Below are positions 1 through 7,982 of a DNA stretch of 23,752 nucleotides, piece by piece (the stretch's first letter is position 1; every line of letters begins with the position of its first letter). Source of the stretch: Cellvibrionales bacterium (lineage in GTDB: Bacteria > Pseudomonadota > Gammaproteobacteria > Pseudomonadales > UBA7434). The stretch spans positions 1-23,752 of the forward strand of contig JABIQF010000258.1 of the NCBI GenBank assembly GCA_018668095.1, read 5' to 3'. Below the pieces are notes generated by a model. That model was not told the origin of the DNA. It saw only the letters and a program-made list of their open reading frames with translations, and searched no databases. Both the position numbers and the translations under genes were made by a program.

Positions 1-176
1 ATAATGTTTCCGAGAAGTGGGAAATCGCTCTAATTGGGCGGAATATCACGGACGAAAAAATTATTAGTTATGCTAATGATGTCCCGCTCTCAACAAATCT
101 GTTTGGTACAAAAACATCTTATGGATTCGTTCAGCGAACTGAATCATGGGCATTACAAGGTAAATATAATTTTTAA
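1..176 (+). CDS. TonB-dependent outer-membrane receptor, C-terminal end (partial)
   Basis: The reading frame enters from the left edge (first full codon at 3) and ends at TAA 174-176, giving about 57 residues. The segment looks like the last beta-strands of a TonB-dependent receptor: a hydrophobic strand, then the GRNITDEK motif (family form GxNLTDE), then alternating polar and apolar residues ending in a terminal aromatic (KYNF), the usual barrel-assembly signal of outer-membrane proteins. Such receptors import siderophores, vitamin B12 or oligosaccharides using TonB energy. The substrate cannot be told because the plug and most of the barrel lie outside the window. The gene is followed by a strong terminator hairpin, so it is the last gene of its transcript. 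Confidence 0.82.
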   Translation, partial: NVSEKWEIALIGRNITDEKIISYANDVPLSTNLFGTKTSYGFVQRTESWALQGKYNF

Positions 177-242
177 TATGCACGCATTCTTTATGACCCG
201 AGCAAATTATTTGGTCTTAAATTTACATGCAACAACCAACAA

Positions 243-275
243 AAAAGGCGTTTAAGCTAAGCTTAAACGCCTTTT
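243..275. terminator. Bidirectional Rho-independent terminator
   Basis: An 11-bp perfect stem (247-257 with 261-271, GGCGTTTAAGC) with a 3-nt loop is flanked by an A-run on the left and a T-run on the right. It can therefore end the receptor transcript on the plus strand and also stop read-through from the cold-shock gene on the minus strand. Confidence 0.88.
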
Positions 276-365
276 CTTTTAGTAGACTCGTAAAACCAAC
301 TACATGTCAGCAAGCTAACGGTATAGACGGGTCGTGTGCCTACAACAAGTGGAACGATGTTTTAA

Positions 366-390
366 AAGACTTTGCTTTGCAGCAGGTCTT
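366..390 (-). terminator. Possible terminator overlapping the cold-shock stop codon
   Basis: On the minus strand, AAGAC (386-390) pairs with GTCTT (366-370). Inside it TGCT pairs with AGCA around a GCAA tetraloop. TTTT follows, but then AAAA, so the U-tract is short. The left arm overlaps the stop codon at 389-391. The stronger hairpin at 243-275 is a backup. Confidence 0.35.
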
Positions 391-598
391 ATAAAGGCAT
401 AACGTTCTCAGCTTGTGGACCTTTCTGTCCAGTAGTGATTGTAAATTCTACTTTCTGGCCATCAACTAACGATTTAAAACCGTCTGCTTGAATTGCGCTG
501 AAATGAACAAAAACGTCTGGGCCAGACTCTTGCTCAATAAATCCGAATCCTTTAGATTCATTAAACCACTTAACTGTTCCGCTGACTTTATCTGACAT
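389..598 (-). CDS. Cold-shock protein, CspA family
   Basis: A 69-residue single cold-shock domain, the full usual length of the family. It binds single-stranded nucleic acid through RNP1 (KGFGFI, residues 16-21) and RNP2 (VFVHF, residues 29-33). The N-terminal GTVKWFN strand is intact. Proteins of this family melt RNA secondary structure and act as transcription antiterminators or RNA chaperones in the cytoplasm. The start is supported by a GAGGA Shine-Dalgarno six bases before ATG. The gene is monocistronic between terminators and has a leader of about 200 nt behind a near-consensus promoter, as in cold-inducible cspA genes. Sequence alone cannot say which paralogue this is or whether it is cold-induced. 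Confidence 0.95.
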   Translation of the reverse strand: MSDKVSGTVKWFNESKGFGFIEQESGPDVFVHFSAIQADGFKSLVDGQKVEFTITTGQKGPQAENVMPL

Positions 599-1150
599 GG
601 TGTATCCTCGTTATTACTCTTTACTGTGTTATTTCGGGTGGCAACTGCGTTAACACCTTCATAACAATACTGATTTTTAAGCCCACACCAATATAGCGCG
701 GGCGGTTGTGCCAACACGTGTTTCTAAAGTCTTAATCAGTACGAGCTAAACGCGGTGCGAAAAATACGTCGAAAGGATTACAAACCATGAAAACTTGCTT
801 CAGCACGGCGCACTATACGACACAGAGAGAAATCGTCAAGCAAATCTCTCATTTAATTGCCTAAAAAATGAGATATTTAAGGTTTATTATCGAATTTAGC
901 ACTAAATCGATGCAAAATTCGTCTTTTTATAACGATTTTATCGCTTTTAAATGAGTATTCAGGCAATTTATGGTGATCCAAGAGGCGAATCTCTTCATTT
1001 TCGTCATTATGCTAAAAGGCTAGCCATTAACGCCACATTAATCGGGTGAAATAACGAGAACTTCGCTGAACAATGATAAACTGCCGCTGAATGCATTAGC
1101 CTACTCATACAAGACACTATTCGCTCGTCAGAGCCAAAGGAAGCCGACCG
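599..1150. other. Divergent intergenic region between the cold-shock gene and cysK
   Basis: This 552-base stretch has no credible gene. The left part (599 to about 805) is the transcribed leader of the cold-shock gene. The promoter lies at 812-839. The rest (840-1150) is AT-rich and must hold the control region of the cysteine synthase gene, but I could not find a convincing -35/-10 pair for it. Only the Shine-Dalgarno AAAGGAAG at 1136-1143 is clear. Confidence 0.6.
812..839 (-). promoter_or_regulatory. Sigma70-type promoter for the cold-shock gene
   Basis: On the minus strand TTGACG (834-839) is followed after 16 bases by TATAGT (812-817). Both differ from consensus at one position. Transcription would start near 805, leaving a 5' leader of about 205 nt before the ATG at 598. 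Confidence 0.65.
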
Positions 1151-2155
1151 TTGACCATCCACAACAATATTATCGATATGATAGGCAACACGCCTCTCGT
1201 GCGCCTCAACCAAGCCTCAGAACTCACAGGTTGCGAGATATTAGGTAAAGCTGAATTCTTGAACCCTGGCGGCTCAATTAAAGATCGTACAGCGCTGGGT
1301 ATTATTCGTGATGCCGAATTAACCGGCAAATTAAAACCTGGCGGTACTATTGTTGAGGGCACGGCTGGCAATACTGGCATAGGCTTAACCATTTTGGCGA
1401 ATGCGCTAGGTTATAAAAGCGTTGTTGTTATGCCAATGACCCAAAGCAAAGAAAAAATTGATTCCTTAGAGCTCTTTGGCGCTGAATTACACTTAGTGCC
1501 GGCAACCTCTTACGATGACCCTAATCATTACACGCATACGGCAAGACGGCTTGCAGAACAACGCAGCAGCGAAGCTAACGGGGCCGTTTGGGCCAACCAA
1601 TTTGGTAACACGGCTAATCGCGATATTCATTACGCAACCACAGGTGAGGAAATTTGGCAGCAGACCGATGGCAAAGTCGATGGCTTTATTTGCGCGGTGG
1701 GTACAGGCGGCACGCTGGCTGGCGTAGCGAAAAAACTGCGCGAAAAAAATCCTAAGGTGAGTATCGGTATTGCAGACCCTATGGGCTCTTCATTGTATAA
1801 CTACTTTGAACATGGCGAACTTAAATCTGAAGGCAATTCAATTACTGAAGGAATAGGCATTAGTCATATTACTAATAACCTTGCCGATGTTGAGATAGAT
1901 AAAGCCTTTCAGATTAATGACAACATCGCCCTTCCCTATGTTTTTGATTTATTAAAAAATGAAGGCTTATGCTTAGGCGGATCGTCAGGGATTAATATTG
2001 CAGGCGCTGTTGAACTCGCAAAGACACTCGGCAAAGGGCATACCATAGTCACCATTTTATGTGACTATGGTACGCGCTATCAAAGTAAACTTTTCAACCC
2101 GGTGTTCTTAGAGAATAAAAACCTACCCGTACCTGAATGGCTAAAGATTGATTAA
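1151..2155 (+). CDS. cysK: Cysteine synthase A family (O-acetylserine sulfhydrylase)
   Basis: A 334-residue fold-type II PLP enzyme that makes L-cysteine from O-acetylserine and sulfide in the cytoplasm. Visible motifs are the PLP lysine in NPGGSIKDR (Lys44), the substrate loop TAGNTG (71-76), the phosphate-binding loop GTGGT (184-188) and GGSSGIN (276-282) contacting the pyridine ring. The substrate loop has Ala where E. coli CysK has Ser (TSGNTG). From memory this variant is common in a proteobacterial subgroup annotated as cysteine synthase A. Translation is assigned to TTG at 1151, nine bases after AAAGGA, because no ATG fits before the conserved IGNTPLVRL segment. It is convergent with the next gene, with only 3 bases between stops. 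A cystathionine beta-synthase or desulfhydrase activity cannot be excluded. Confidence 0.88.
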   Translation: MTIHNNIIDMIGNTPLVRLNQASELTGCEILGKAEFLNPGGSIKDRTALGIIRDAELTGKLKPGGTIVEGTAGNTGIGLTILANALGYKSVVVMPMTQSKEKIDSLELFGAELHLVPATSYDDPNHYTHTARRLAEQRSSEANGAVWANQFGNTANRDIHYATTGEEIWQQTDGKVDGFICAVGTGGTLAGVAKKLREKNPKVSIGIADPMGSSLYNYFEHGELKSEGNSITEGIGISHITNNLADVEIDKAFQINDNIALPYVFDLLKNEGLCLGGSSGINIAGAVELAKTLGKGHTIVTILCDYGTRYQSKLFNPVFLENKNLPVPEWLKID

Positions 2156-2158
2156 ATC

Positions 2159-2854
2159 TTAAAAGGCATAAGATATCGTGGCATAAGTTTCTGTATCGGT
2201 ATCTTTACGCCCTGCTGGCACTTTATCAGTATATTTAATATCAACACCCACTTTAAGTGCTAACGAGCCAGTTAATGCCGACTTAACCGACGCACCAAGA
2301 TTACTGATGGTATTTAGGTCGCCACTTTCAATCGTTAGATGCTGATTCAATTCTGCCGTTTCACTAAACTTCCATGAATAAATTTCACCCAAACGAAGTG
2401 TCACTTCATTTTGAGTCTCGCCATCGCTCACAGCATTAACTCGATAACCAGGACCCGCTTCTAAAGTTAAGCTTCGATCATCTTCGTCCATTAATTTATA
2501 ACCATAACCAACACCTATCGTTGATTGGTAATCAAAACCGCTAAAATGATCTTCTTCATGCGTAACCACCATATACAGTGAAGCACGCTCATCTAGCTTT
2601 CGATCTGACTGCAAGGCAATAGTGTATTTTTCGGCTGTAGTCTCATCGCCACTCGCATTATTAAATGCCGTGAAATGCCCCTGATGTGCCCATCCCAAAG
2701 TATCTTTAGTTAAATGAAGCTTGGCATTAATCGTCTGAGTTTCAGAATTGCCCTCTTTAGTGACAAAACCTAATTCAGCTTCACCTTTTATCGGCTCAGC
2801 AATACTGATTGCACAAGCCAATAACGAGCAACACCCAACAGAAAATCTAGACAT
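2159..2854 (-). CDS. DUF481 (YdiY-like) outer-membrane beta-barrel protein
   Basis: A 231-residue exported protein with a signal peptide (positive start, hydrophobic core to about residue 18, cleavage near SIA-EP) followed by amphipathic beta-strands ending in SYAF, a typical outer-membrane C-terminus. The opening GEAELGFVTKEGNSETQT and the GxGYGYKL and EAGPGYR strands fit the DUF481 family ('salt-induced outer membrane protein'), whose function is unknown. The frame is open back to 2965, but that longer start would run through the terminator of the upstream gene (2931-2955) and bury the signal peptide. ATG at 2854, with AAAGG upstream, is preferred. An early LLAC could mimic a lipobox, but a barrel argues for signal peptidase I. 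Confidence 0.78.
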   Translation of the reverse strand: MSRFSVGCCSLLACAISIAEPIKGEAELGFVTKEGNSETQTINAKLHLTKDTLGWAHQGHFTAFNNASGDETTAEKYTIALQSDRKLDERASLYMVVTHEEDHFSGFDYQSTIGVGYGYKLMDEDDRSLTLEAGPGYRVNAVSDGETQNEVTLRLGEIYSWKFSETAELNQHLTIESGDLNTISNLGASVKSALTGSLALKVGVDIKYTDKVPAGRKDTDTETYATISYAF

Positions 2855-2930
2855 AATGCTTAATACCTTTAATTGAATTAATGAATAAAAGCGCCAACAA
2901 AAAATGGCCGGCAGCAAAAAAAATGAAATG

Positions 2931-2955
2931 AAAAAAGGGCGGTACAAAACCGCCC
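2931..2955 (-). terminator. Rho-independent terminator of the mscS gene
   Basis: On the minus strand GGGCGGT pairs with ACCGCCC (plus-strand arms 2937-2943 and 2949-2955, 5-nt loop) and is followed by six T (plus A-run 2931-2936). It lies 23 bases after the stop of the channel gene and before the DUF481 start, separating the two transcripts. Confidence 0.9.
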
Positions 2956-2977
2956 CTCTTACCATTGTACAAGACTG

Positions 2978-3793
2978 CTAGGCAGCCTGACTATTACTAT
3001 GTACATGCATTTGTGGGTAAGGGATTTCTATACCCACTTCATCAAAGCGGGTCTTAACACGCTCGTTAAGGTGGAAGAAAACAGCCCAATAATCCGCTGA
3101 CTTAACCCAGCTACGAAATACTAAGTTCACTGATGAATCCGCCAGTTCAGACACACCAATAGTGATACCTTTATCATGCAATATACGGCTCTCTGACTCG
3201 GCAATCGCTTTAAGCTCATCTTTGACCTGCTGTATATTTGAATCGTAACCAACACCAACAATTAAATCGACACGACGTTCAGATTGCGTTGAGTAATTAA
3301 TGATATTGCTTCCCATAACCGAAGAATTGGCAATAATGACTGTTTTATTATCACCGGTATGCAAAGTTGTGGCAAAAATAGCCACCTCTGATACAACACC
3401 TGCAGCACCAGCGACTTCAACAAAATCACCCACTTTAATGGGACGCAGTACAATAATCATAACGCCAGCAGCAAAATTAGATAATGTGCCCTGCAATGCA
3501 AAACCAACCGCTAAACCAGCAGCACCTAAAATAGCCACTACCGATGCAGTCTGAACACCTAGTTGACTTAAGGCCGCAATAACAACAAAGGCAAACATTA
3601 AATAATAAACAATACTGCCAACAAATTTAGCAACTGTAGAGTCAATGTCGCGTTTATTCATTGCTGCGGTCATTGCGTTTGCAATAAGACCTACAATCCA
3701 TTTACCGATAATATAAATGGCCAATGCCATGATAACTTTAATACCATAAAACATTGCTAAATCAATTAACTGATCCATATTAAAATCTGACAT
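2978..3793 (-). CDS. mscS: Small-conductance mechanosensitive channel MscS
   Basis: A 271-residue inner-membrane channel that opens under membrane tension during osmotic downshock. It has three membrane segments (about 15-40, 55-78 and 84-117). The pore helix TM3 carries the family's Gly/Ala packing pattern (ILGAAGLAVGFALQG, then SNFAAGV). A beta-domain (RPIKVGDFVEV) and an alpha-beta cytoplasmic cage follow, ending with the conserved IPYPQM motif. Length and sequence match E. coli MscS closely. One visible difference is Phe in SNFAAGV where E. coli has Leu at the pore constriction. Start: ATG preceded by GAGGAG at six bases. It is monocistronic with its own terminator, next to an OmpA-type protein. 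Confidence 0.95.
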   Translation of the reverse strand: MSDFNMDQLIDLAMFYGIKVIMALAIYIIGKWIVGLIANAMTAAMNKRDIDSTVAKFVGSIVYYLMFAFVVIAALSQLGVQTASVVAILGAAGLAVGFALQGTLSNFAAGVMIIVLRPIKVGDFVEVAGAAGVVSEVAIFATTLHTGDNKTVIIANSSVMGSNIINYSTQSERRVDLIVGVGYDSNIQQVKDELKAIAESESRILHDKGITIGVSELADSSVNLVFRSWVKSADYWAVFFHLNERVKTRFDEVGIEIPYPQMHVHSNSQAA

Positions 3794-3841
3794 AAATCAC
3801 TCCTCATTAAATATATAAAAATAAGATTAAAAATTTAGTGC

Positions 3842-3876
3842 AAAAAAAATAACGCATAGCCATCATTGACTATGCG
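3842..3876 (-). terminator. Rho-independent terminator of the OmpA-like gene
   Basis: Arms CGCATAG (3853-3859) and CTATGCG (3870-3876) form a 7-bp stem with a 10-nt loop. On the minus strand this is followed by a T-rich run (plus A-run 3842-3849). It lies about 25 bases after the stop at 3900. Confidence 0.82.
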
Positions 3877-3899
3877 CCATTGGGTACTCAATTAATTAT

Positions 3900-5021
3900 T
3901 TATTCAGCACGCTTTTGTACCGTTGCGGAAATAACAGCAACGACACGACGATTAGCACTTCGACCCTCTGCCGTTTCATTATCGGCAACCGGACTTGCTT
4001 CGCCATTACCCACTGCTGATACTCGACTGGCTAACACAGAAAAATTACTGACTAAAACATTAGCAACAGCCTCTGCACGCTGCTCAGAAAGCGTTTGATT
4101 GTAATCTGACGATCCACGACTATCAGTATAACCTTCAAAAACGACATCAGTGGCAGGATAATCTGTCATGAAATCAGCAACGGCTTTTATCTCACTAAAA
4201 TATTCCGCGGGCACTACCGATGCGTTATTAGCAAAGTTAACCTGCAATTCAATTTTATGCGTTTCGGATAAAATAATATAACAGCCTTTAGCATCAACTT
4301 TTGCCCCTGCCTCTGTTCCTAAGCAGCTATCTTTATAATCGGCAACACCGTCATTATCACTATCCAAAGCACAGCCATTATCGTCAACCTCTACACCTGC
4401 AGGTGTAGACAAACAACTGTCTACATTATCGGCGACGCCATCATTATCGGCATCCAAAGGCGCTGCTGGTGCAGCGGGTGCTGAAGAGCCGCCCAGTAAA
4501 AACTGCAGGCCCAATGTTAAGGCAACATCTGTTTGCTCTTCATCGAGACTTGTAATACCGCGTATATCGGTACGCGCAGAAACAGCATGATTAAAGGCAT
4601 ATTTAACACCAAAGCCATAATTAACAAAAGATTCATCATACTCAGCAGAAAATTCTTCAACGGTATTTTCACCGGCACCCACTAACCAATAGGGTGTAAA
4701 ATTATTTTCCGTTGCAACATGATACAGACCATCGACTCGCCAGTGATTAAAATTAAATTCACCCGCATTCGTTTCTGTATCACCTGCCAAGTAAACTAGC
4801 TCAAGTTGCCAAGGGTTATTCCATCGATAGCCAGCCCCCATAGAAAAGAATGCTTCATCATCTTCGTAGCTATCATTTGGATTAGAAAATAAAGCACGGT
4901 CACTATCGAAAGCATAATAACCAATGCTTGGCGTAAGTGTAAAACCAGACTCTTGCGCCACACCAGGTGCTGCCTGAACAAGCCCTGCCGCACATATCAT
5001 TATTAATAGTTTATTTTTCAT
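3900..5021 (-). CDS. OmpA/OprF-like outer-membrane protein with TSP3 calcium repeats
   Basis: A 373-residue structural outer-membrane protein. In order: signal peptide (1 to about 22, cut near VAQ-ES); N-terminal 8-stranded-barrel region (about 25-176); Ala/Pro linker (181-188); two thrombospondin type-3 repeats with DxDxDGVxD Ca2+ ligands and paired cysteines (about 190-247); OmpA C-terminal peptidoglycan-binding domain (about 255-368), with GYTDSRG and LSEQRA holding the Asp300/Arg315 pair that grips diaminopimelate in this family. The arrangement matches Pseudomonas OprF. It anchors the outer membrane to the cell wall and may form a weak porin. ATG at 5021 is preferred over an upstream in-frame start because GGAG lies five bases before it and the signal peptide begins there. 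It has its own terminator. Confidence 0.92.
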   Translation of the reverse strand: MKNKLLIMICAAGLVQAAPGVAQESGFTLTPSIGYYAFDSDRALFSNPNDSYEDDEAFFSMGAGYRWNNPWQLELVYLAGDTETNAGEFNFNHWRVDGLYHVATENNFTPYWLVGAGENTVEEFSAEYDESFVNYGFGVKYAFNHAVSARTDIRGITSLDEEQTDVALTLGLQFLLGGSSAPAAPAAPLDADNDGVADNVDSCLSTPAGVEVDDNGCALDSDNDGVADYKDSCLGTEAGAKVDAKGCYIILSETHKIELQVNFANNASVVPAEYFSEIKAVADFMTDYPATDVVFEGYTDSRGSSDYNQTLSEQRAEAVANVLVSNFSVLASRVSAVGNGEASPVADNETAEGRSANRRVVAVISATVQKRAE

Positions 5022-5168
5022 ATCATCTCCATATCTATCAGCTACGAATCGCTTACTGCTTATATATGAAATATATATCACTAATTACGTATTACTGAAA
5101 GTTAGTTTTTAAGGTTAAGTATCTGATCAATATAACAAAAGTAATAAAAGGCGCTTAGATAAAAGCAA

Positions 5169-5198
5169 CCACGGTAAACACCTTTGCTTACACCGTGG
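5169..5198 (-). terminator. Candidate terminator after the CHASE2 kinase gene
   Basis: CCACGGT (5169-5175) pairs with ACCGTGG (5192-5198) over a 16-nt loop. On the minus strand it is followed by TTGCTTTTATC, a broken U-tract. A second, weaker imperfect hairpin directly after the stop codon (arms 5250-5260 and 5269-5279) ends in TTTTTAC and may contribute. Confidence 0.42.
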
Positions 5199-5279
5199 AA
5201 GGGAGGCGTATTCTACAAGCAAATAGATACAAACTAGGCATCAAAAAATGTAAAAACAGCTGAACCGCGCTATTTTTAC

Positions 5280-7910
5280 TTAGTCGACAGTCAGGGCGGG
5301 AAATTTAAGGAGAAAAGAGGTGCCTTTATCTAATACAGATTCGACATGAATACTTCCACCATGCCGCTCAACAACCGTATGCACAAAACTCAAACCCAGA
5401 CCATAGCTCTTAGCGCCATGAGTGGCTGTTGATATTTCTGGCGGCGCTTCTTGCGGCAGATCATTTTGAAAAACACCAACTTGTGAACGATTATACTCTG
5501 ATTGATCTTGCTGTTTTTTTCTAGCGCGAAAATACGGCTCAAATAAATGAGGGATCAACTCACTCGCTATCCCAACGCCCGTATCACTTACCACCACGTG
5601 AATCCCTTGCTGAGCATACAAGCGGATAGTCACTTTATTGCCAGAGGGTGTATGTTGGACAGCGTTATATAAAATATTAGTGACTGCCCGCTCTATTAAA
5701 TGCACATCGCCTGACACCCAACAATCTTCATCCGTTCGATCAATAATGACATCAACATTTTTATAACTTGAAAAACCATATACCTGCGAATAAGCACCAT
5801 CAATCACACCATGCATATCTACCAACTGAAAAACATCTCGGCTAATATTTTCTGCGCGTGACAACTGTAAAAAATCTTCTGAATATTTTAAATTTTTTCG
5901 AGCAAAATATTCTATCTGCTCCATAAACTCCACCTTAGTATCATTCATGTCAGCATTATTGATTCGATAACTCTCAATTAACGATATTAAAGATACAATT
6001 GGTGAGCGCATATCATGCGATAAAAAAGCCAGAGCTTCATTTTTTCCACGCTCTAAATCACGTAATTGTGTAACATCAGTAAAAACAAAAACCAATGTAT
6101 CATTAGCCACTTGTTGATCAACAATGATAGCCGCCTGACATAATAAACATCGCTTACCTGTCGTTTGTATTTCTTGGTAAACGCGTTCTTGGTCATGCAT
6201 CAAGATTCTAAGAATACCAAGCCAAGCATAAGCGCTAATAGAATCTTGTAAATCGATAACTGATCGACCTAAAAAAGAATCAAAAAATAAACTTCGAAAA
6301 TTTTCATTAGTAAATATAATTTTACCCGCTGCATCAGCAACCATCACTGCATCTTGTAATTCTGCCATACTTTTATTCATTCGCAGCTGCGCTTTTTTAG
6401 CTACGTTTTTAATCGAATAAATTTCTTCAACTGTCTTCTCTACCAACTCATATGAATCGACTGGTAATGCCTCTTTCAAACTTAAGTCTGACAAAATCGC
6501 TGACATGATCGATATACATTGATCATCCTTTTCGCCGCCATCAATTTTTAAACGGAAAGACTGACTTTGATAATGAAAATCAGTCATCACTCCTCCATTA
6601 AAATAGCTCACCTTAGGCCAAGCATTATTGGAGTCCATTGACTGTTCCTTCAAAGACCAATCATTAATCACACCAATATCTGTTAATTTTTTTAAGCATG
6701 CTTTAAGTTCCTGTAAATCAAATGCGATAACAGGAGAGCTCTGCCGTAATACAGACAACTCTTTTTGCAAAAACCTCAAAGCAATTTCAATTCGCCGCCA
6801 ACTCCATAGCGGATAAAAAACTAATATAGCCAATATCGAAGCTACTGGGGAAAACCAAAAATCTAACAACAAAAGATTCACCACAGTTAAGCCACTCAAG
6901 CCTACTATTGCTATGAAAGTCATTATTAAAAATCTAGCTGGAGTCAGTCGACTAAACAGAAAAGCTAAGCAAGCGACAATCGCAGCGCTTATAGCCGCAT
7001 GTAAAAAAAGATTCACTTCACTGATGGATGCATTTAATCTAAGCGATTGATACGCATTAACATTAAACTCCACTCCGGGCAGCGCCCCCAACGGCGTGGG
7101 CACATCATCGCCAAGCCCCTTAGCCGTTGCACCAATGAATACTCGCTTCCCTTGCCAATGCTCAGGCTCAACCAAGCCATCTAACACATCAATATAGGAA
7201 ACGCGGTATATGGTTCTCGAAGGGCCAACGAATCGTAATGAATTATAATAATCTCGATAAATAACGAAAGGAGAAGTCGTCTCAGTTATATTACTTCTTT
7301 TACCACTTAGCTTCTCAGGAGTTTCGCCTAGCATGTCGGTCAACACTAATGAAAGATGAGACCAATAAGGTCGACCTAATCCTTCTCGTAAATATAAACC
7401 CCTAGCTACGCCATTATAACTATAATCGACATGCGCATGACCCAATCCTGCAGCTGCATCTGAGTATAACGAGATAGGCATTACTTCTCGCAACTCTCCT
7501 CGAGACCTAAGCTCTTCTATAAAGACAGGAAGGATAACGTTTTTACTCAGCCTAAGTGCTTTTGCAAACTGTTGATCAGACGTGAGCGCTTGTTCAGTCT
7601 CAGCCAAACTTTCCTGCTGTGGCTCAGCAAAGATTAAATCAAAAACAATGGCATCGGCTTTTTTTATCCATGACAACAATTCCGCGTGATAACTTCTATC
7701 CCATGGCCAAGCACCTAATCGCTCAATAGAGGCCTCATCAATAGCAACGATAATGATATCGTCTGGATAATCCAATAAATTTTTCTTTAAAATGAAATCG
7801 TAGTAAGCAGTATCAATCGATGAAAACCAATTAAACACACTTGCCAACGCAGCAATAATACTAGCGATAGCGATGGTTACAATGGGTGATGATTTTTTAC
7901 TCGACCTCAT
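5280..7910 (-). CDS. CHASE2-domain sensor histidine kinase with PAS domain
   Basis: A membrane sensor kinase of 876 residues from ATG 7910 (880 if the in-frame TTG at 7922 is used; numbering here follows the longer form). One N-terminal membrane segment (14-34) is followed by a periplasmic CHASE2 domain (about 40-295) with IIIVAIDEASIERLGAWPW and the VFIGATAKGLGD strand. Three membrane helices follow (about 303-325, 330-353, 357-374), then a PAS domain (about 518-620), a HisKA domain with the phospho-acceptor in FLSHDMRSP (His636), and a HATPase with N-box (NILYNAVQHT), SDTGVGI and GLGLS boxes. All kinase motifs look intact. A Gln/Pro-rich insert of about 40 residues (801-839) lengthens the ATP lid. 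It is the last gene of an operon with a LysM-FecR protein and an OmpR-type regulator, its probable partners. The stimulus is unknown. Confidence 0.9.
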   Translation of the reverse strand: MRSSKKSSPIVTIAIASIIAALASVFNWFSSIDTAYYDFILKKNLLDYPDDIIIVAIDEASIERLGAWPWDRSYHAELLSWIKKADAIVFDLIFAEPQQESLAETEQALTSDQQFAKALRLSKNVILPVFIEELRSRGELREVMPISLYSDAAAGLGHAHVDYSYNGVARGLYLREGLGRPYWSHLSLVLTDMLGETPEKLSGKRSNITETTSPFVIYRDYYNSLRFVGPSRTIYRVSYIDVLDGLVEPEHWQGKRVFIGATAKGLGDDVPTPLGALPGVEFNVNAYQSLRLNASISEVNLFLHAAISAAIVACLAFLFSRLTPARFLIMTFIAIVGLSGLTVVNLLLLDFWFSPVASILAILVFYPLWSWRRIEIALRFLQKELSVLRQSSPVIAFDLQELKACLKKLTDIGVINDWSLKEQSMDSNNAWPKVSYFNGGVMTDFHYQSQSFRLKIDGGEKDDQCISIMSAILSDLSLKEALPVDSYELVEKTVEEIYSIKNVAKKAQLRMNKSMAELQDAVMVADAAGKIIFTNENFRSLFFDSFLGRSVIDLQDSISAYAWLGILRILMHDQERVYQEIQTTGKRCLLCQAAIIVDQQVANDTLVFVFTDVTQLRDLERGKNEALAFLSHDMRSPIVSLISLIESYRINNADMNDTKVEFMEQIEYFARKNLKYSEDFLQLSRAENISRDVFQLVDMHGVIDGAYSQVYGFSSYKNVDVIIDRTDEDCWVSGDVHLIERAVTNILYNAVQHTPSGNKVTIRLYAQQGIHVVVSDTGVGIASELIPHLFEPYFRARKKQQDQSEYNRSQVGVFQNDLPQEAPPEISTATHGAKSYGLGLSFVHTVVERHGGSIHVESVLDKGTSFLLKFPALTVD

Positions 7911-7982
7911 AGTTTTACCCAATCATTTTTGACTAAATATTATTGTTATACGATTGTACTGAACGCTCATAACTGGAGAAAG

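Noticed and set aside
34..255. An open frame of 73 codons on the plus strand at the left edge
   Set aside because: It overlaps the receptor 3' end in another frame and runs into the terminator stem; it has no protein-like pattern.
466..717. A minus-strand open frame overlapping the cold-shock gene
   Set aside because: It overlaps the well-supported cold-shock coding region out of frame and consists mainly of its leader.
2806..2854. Lipobox-like LLAC in the DUF481 signal peptide
   Set aside because: The cysteine is very early, and the mature protein is a beta-barrel ending in Phe, so lipidation is unlikely.
2855..2965. N-terminal extension of the DUF481 protein
   Set aside because: It would be coded across the mscS terminator hairpin and would place the signal peptide inside the protein.
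5050..5085. AT-rich inverted ATATAT repeats upstream of the OmpA-like gene
   Set aside because: Low-complexity TA sequence; I could not fit a credible -35/-10 pair or a known regulator site.
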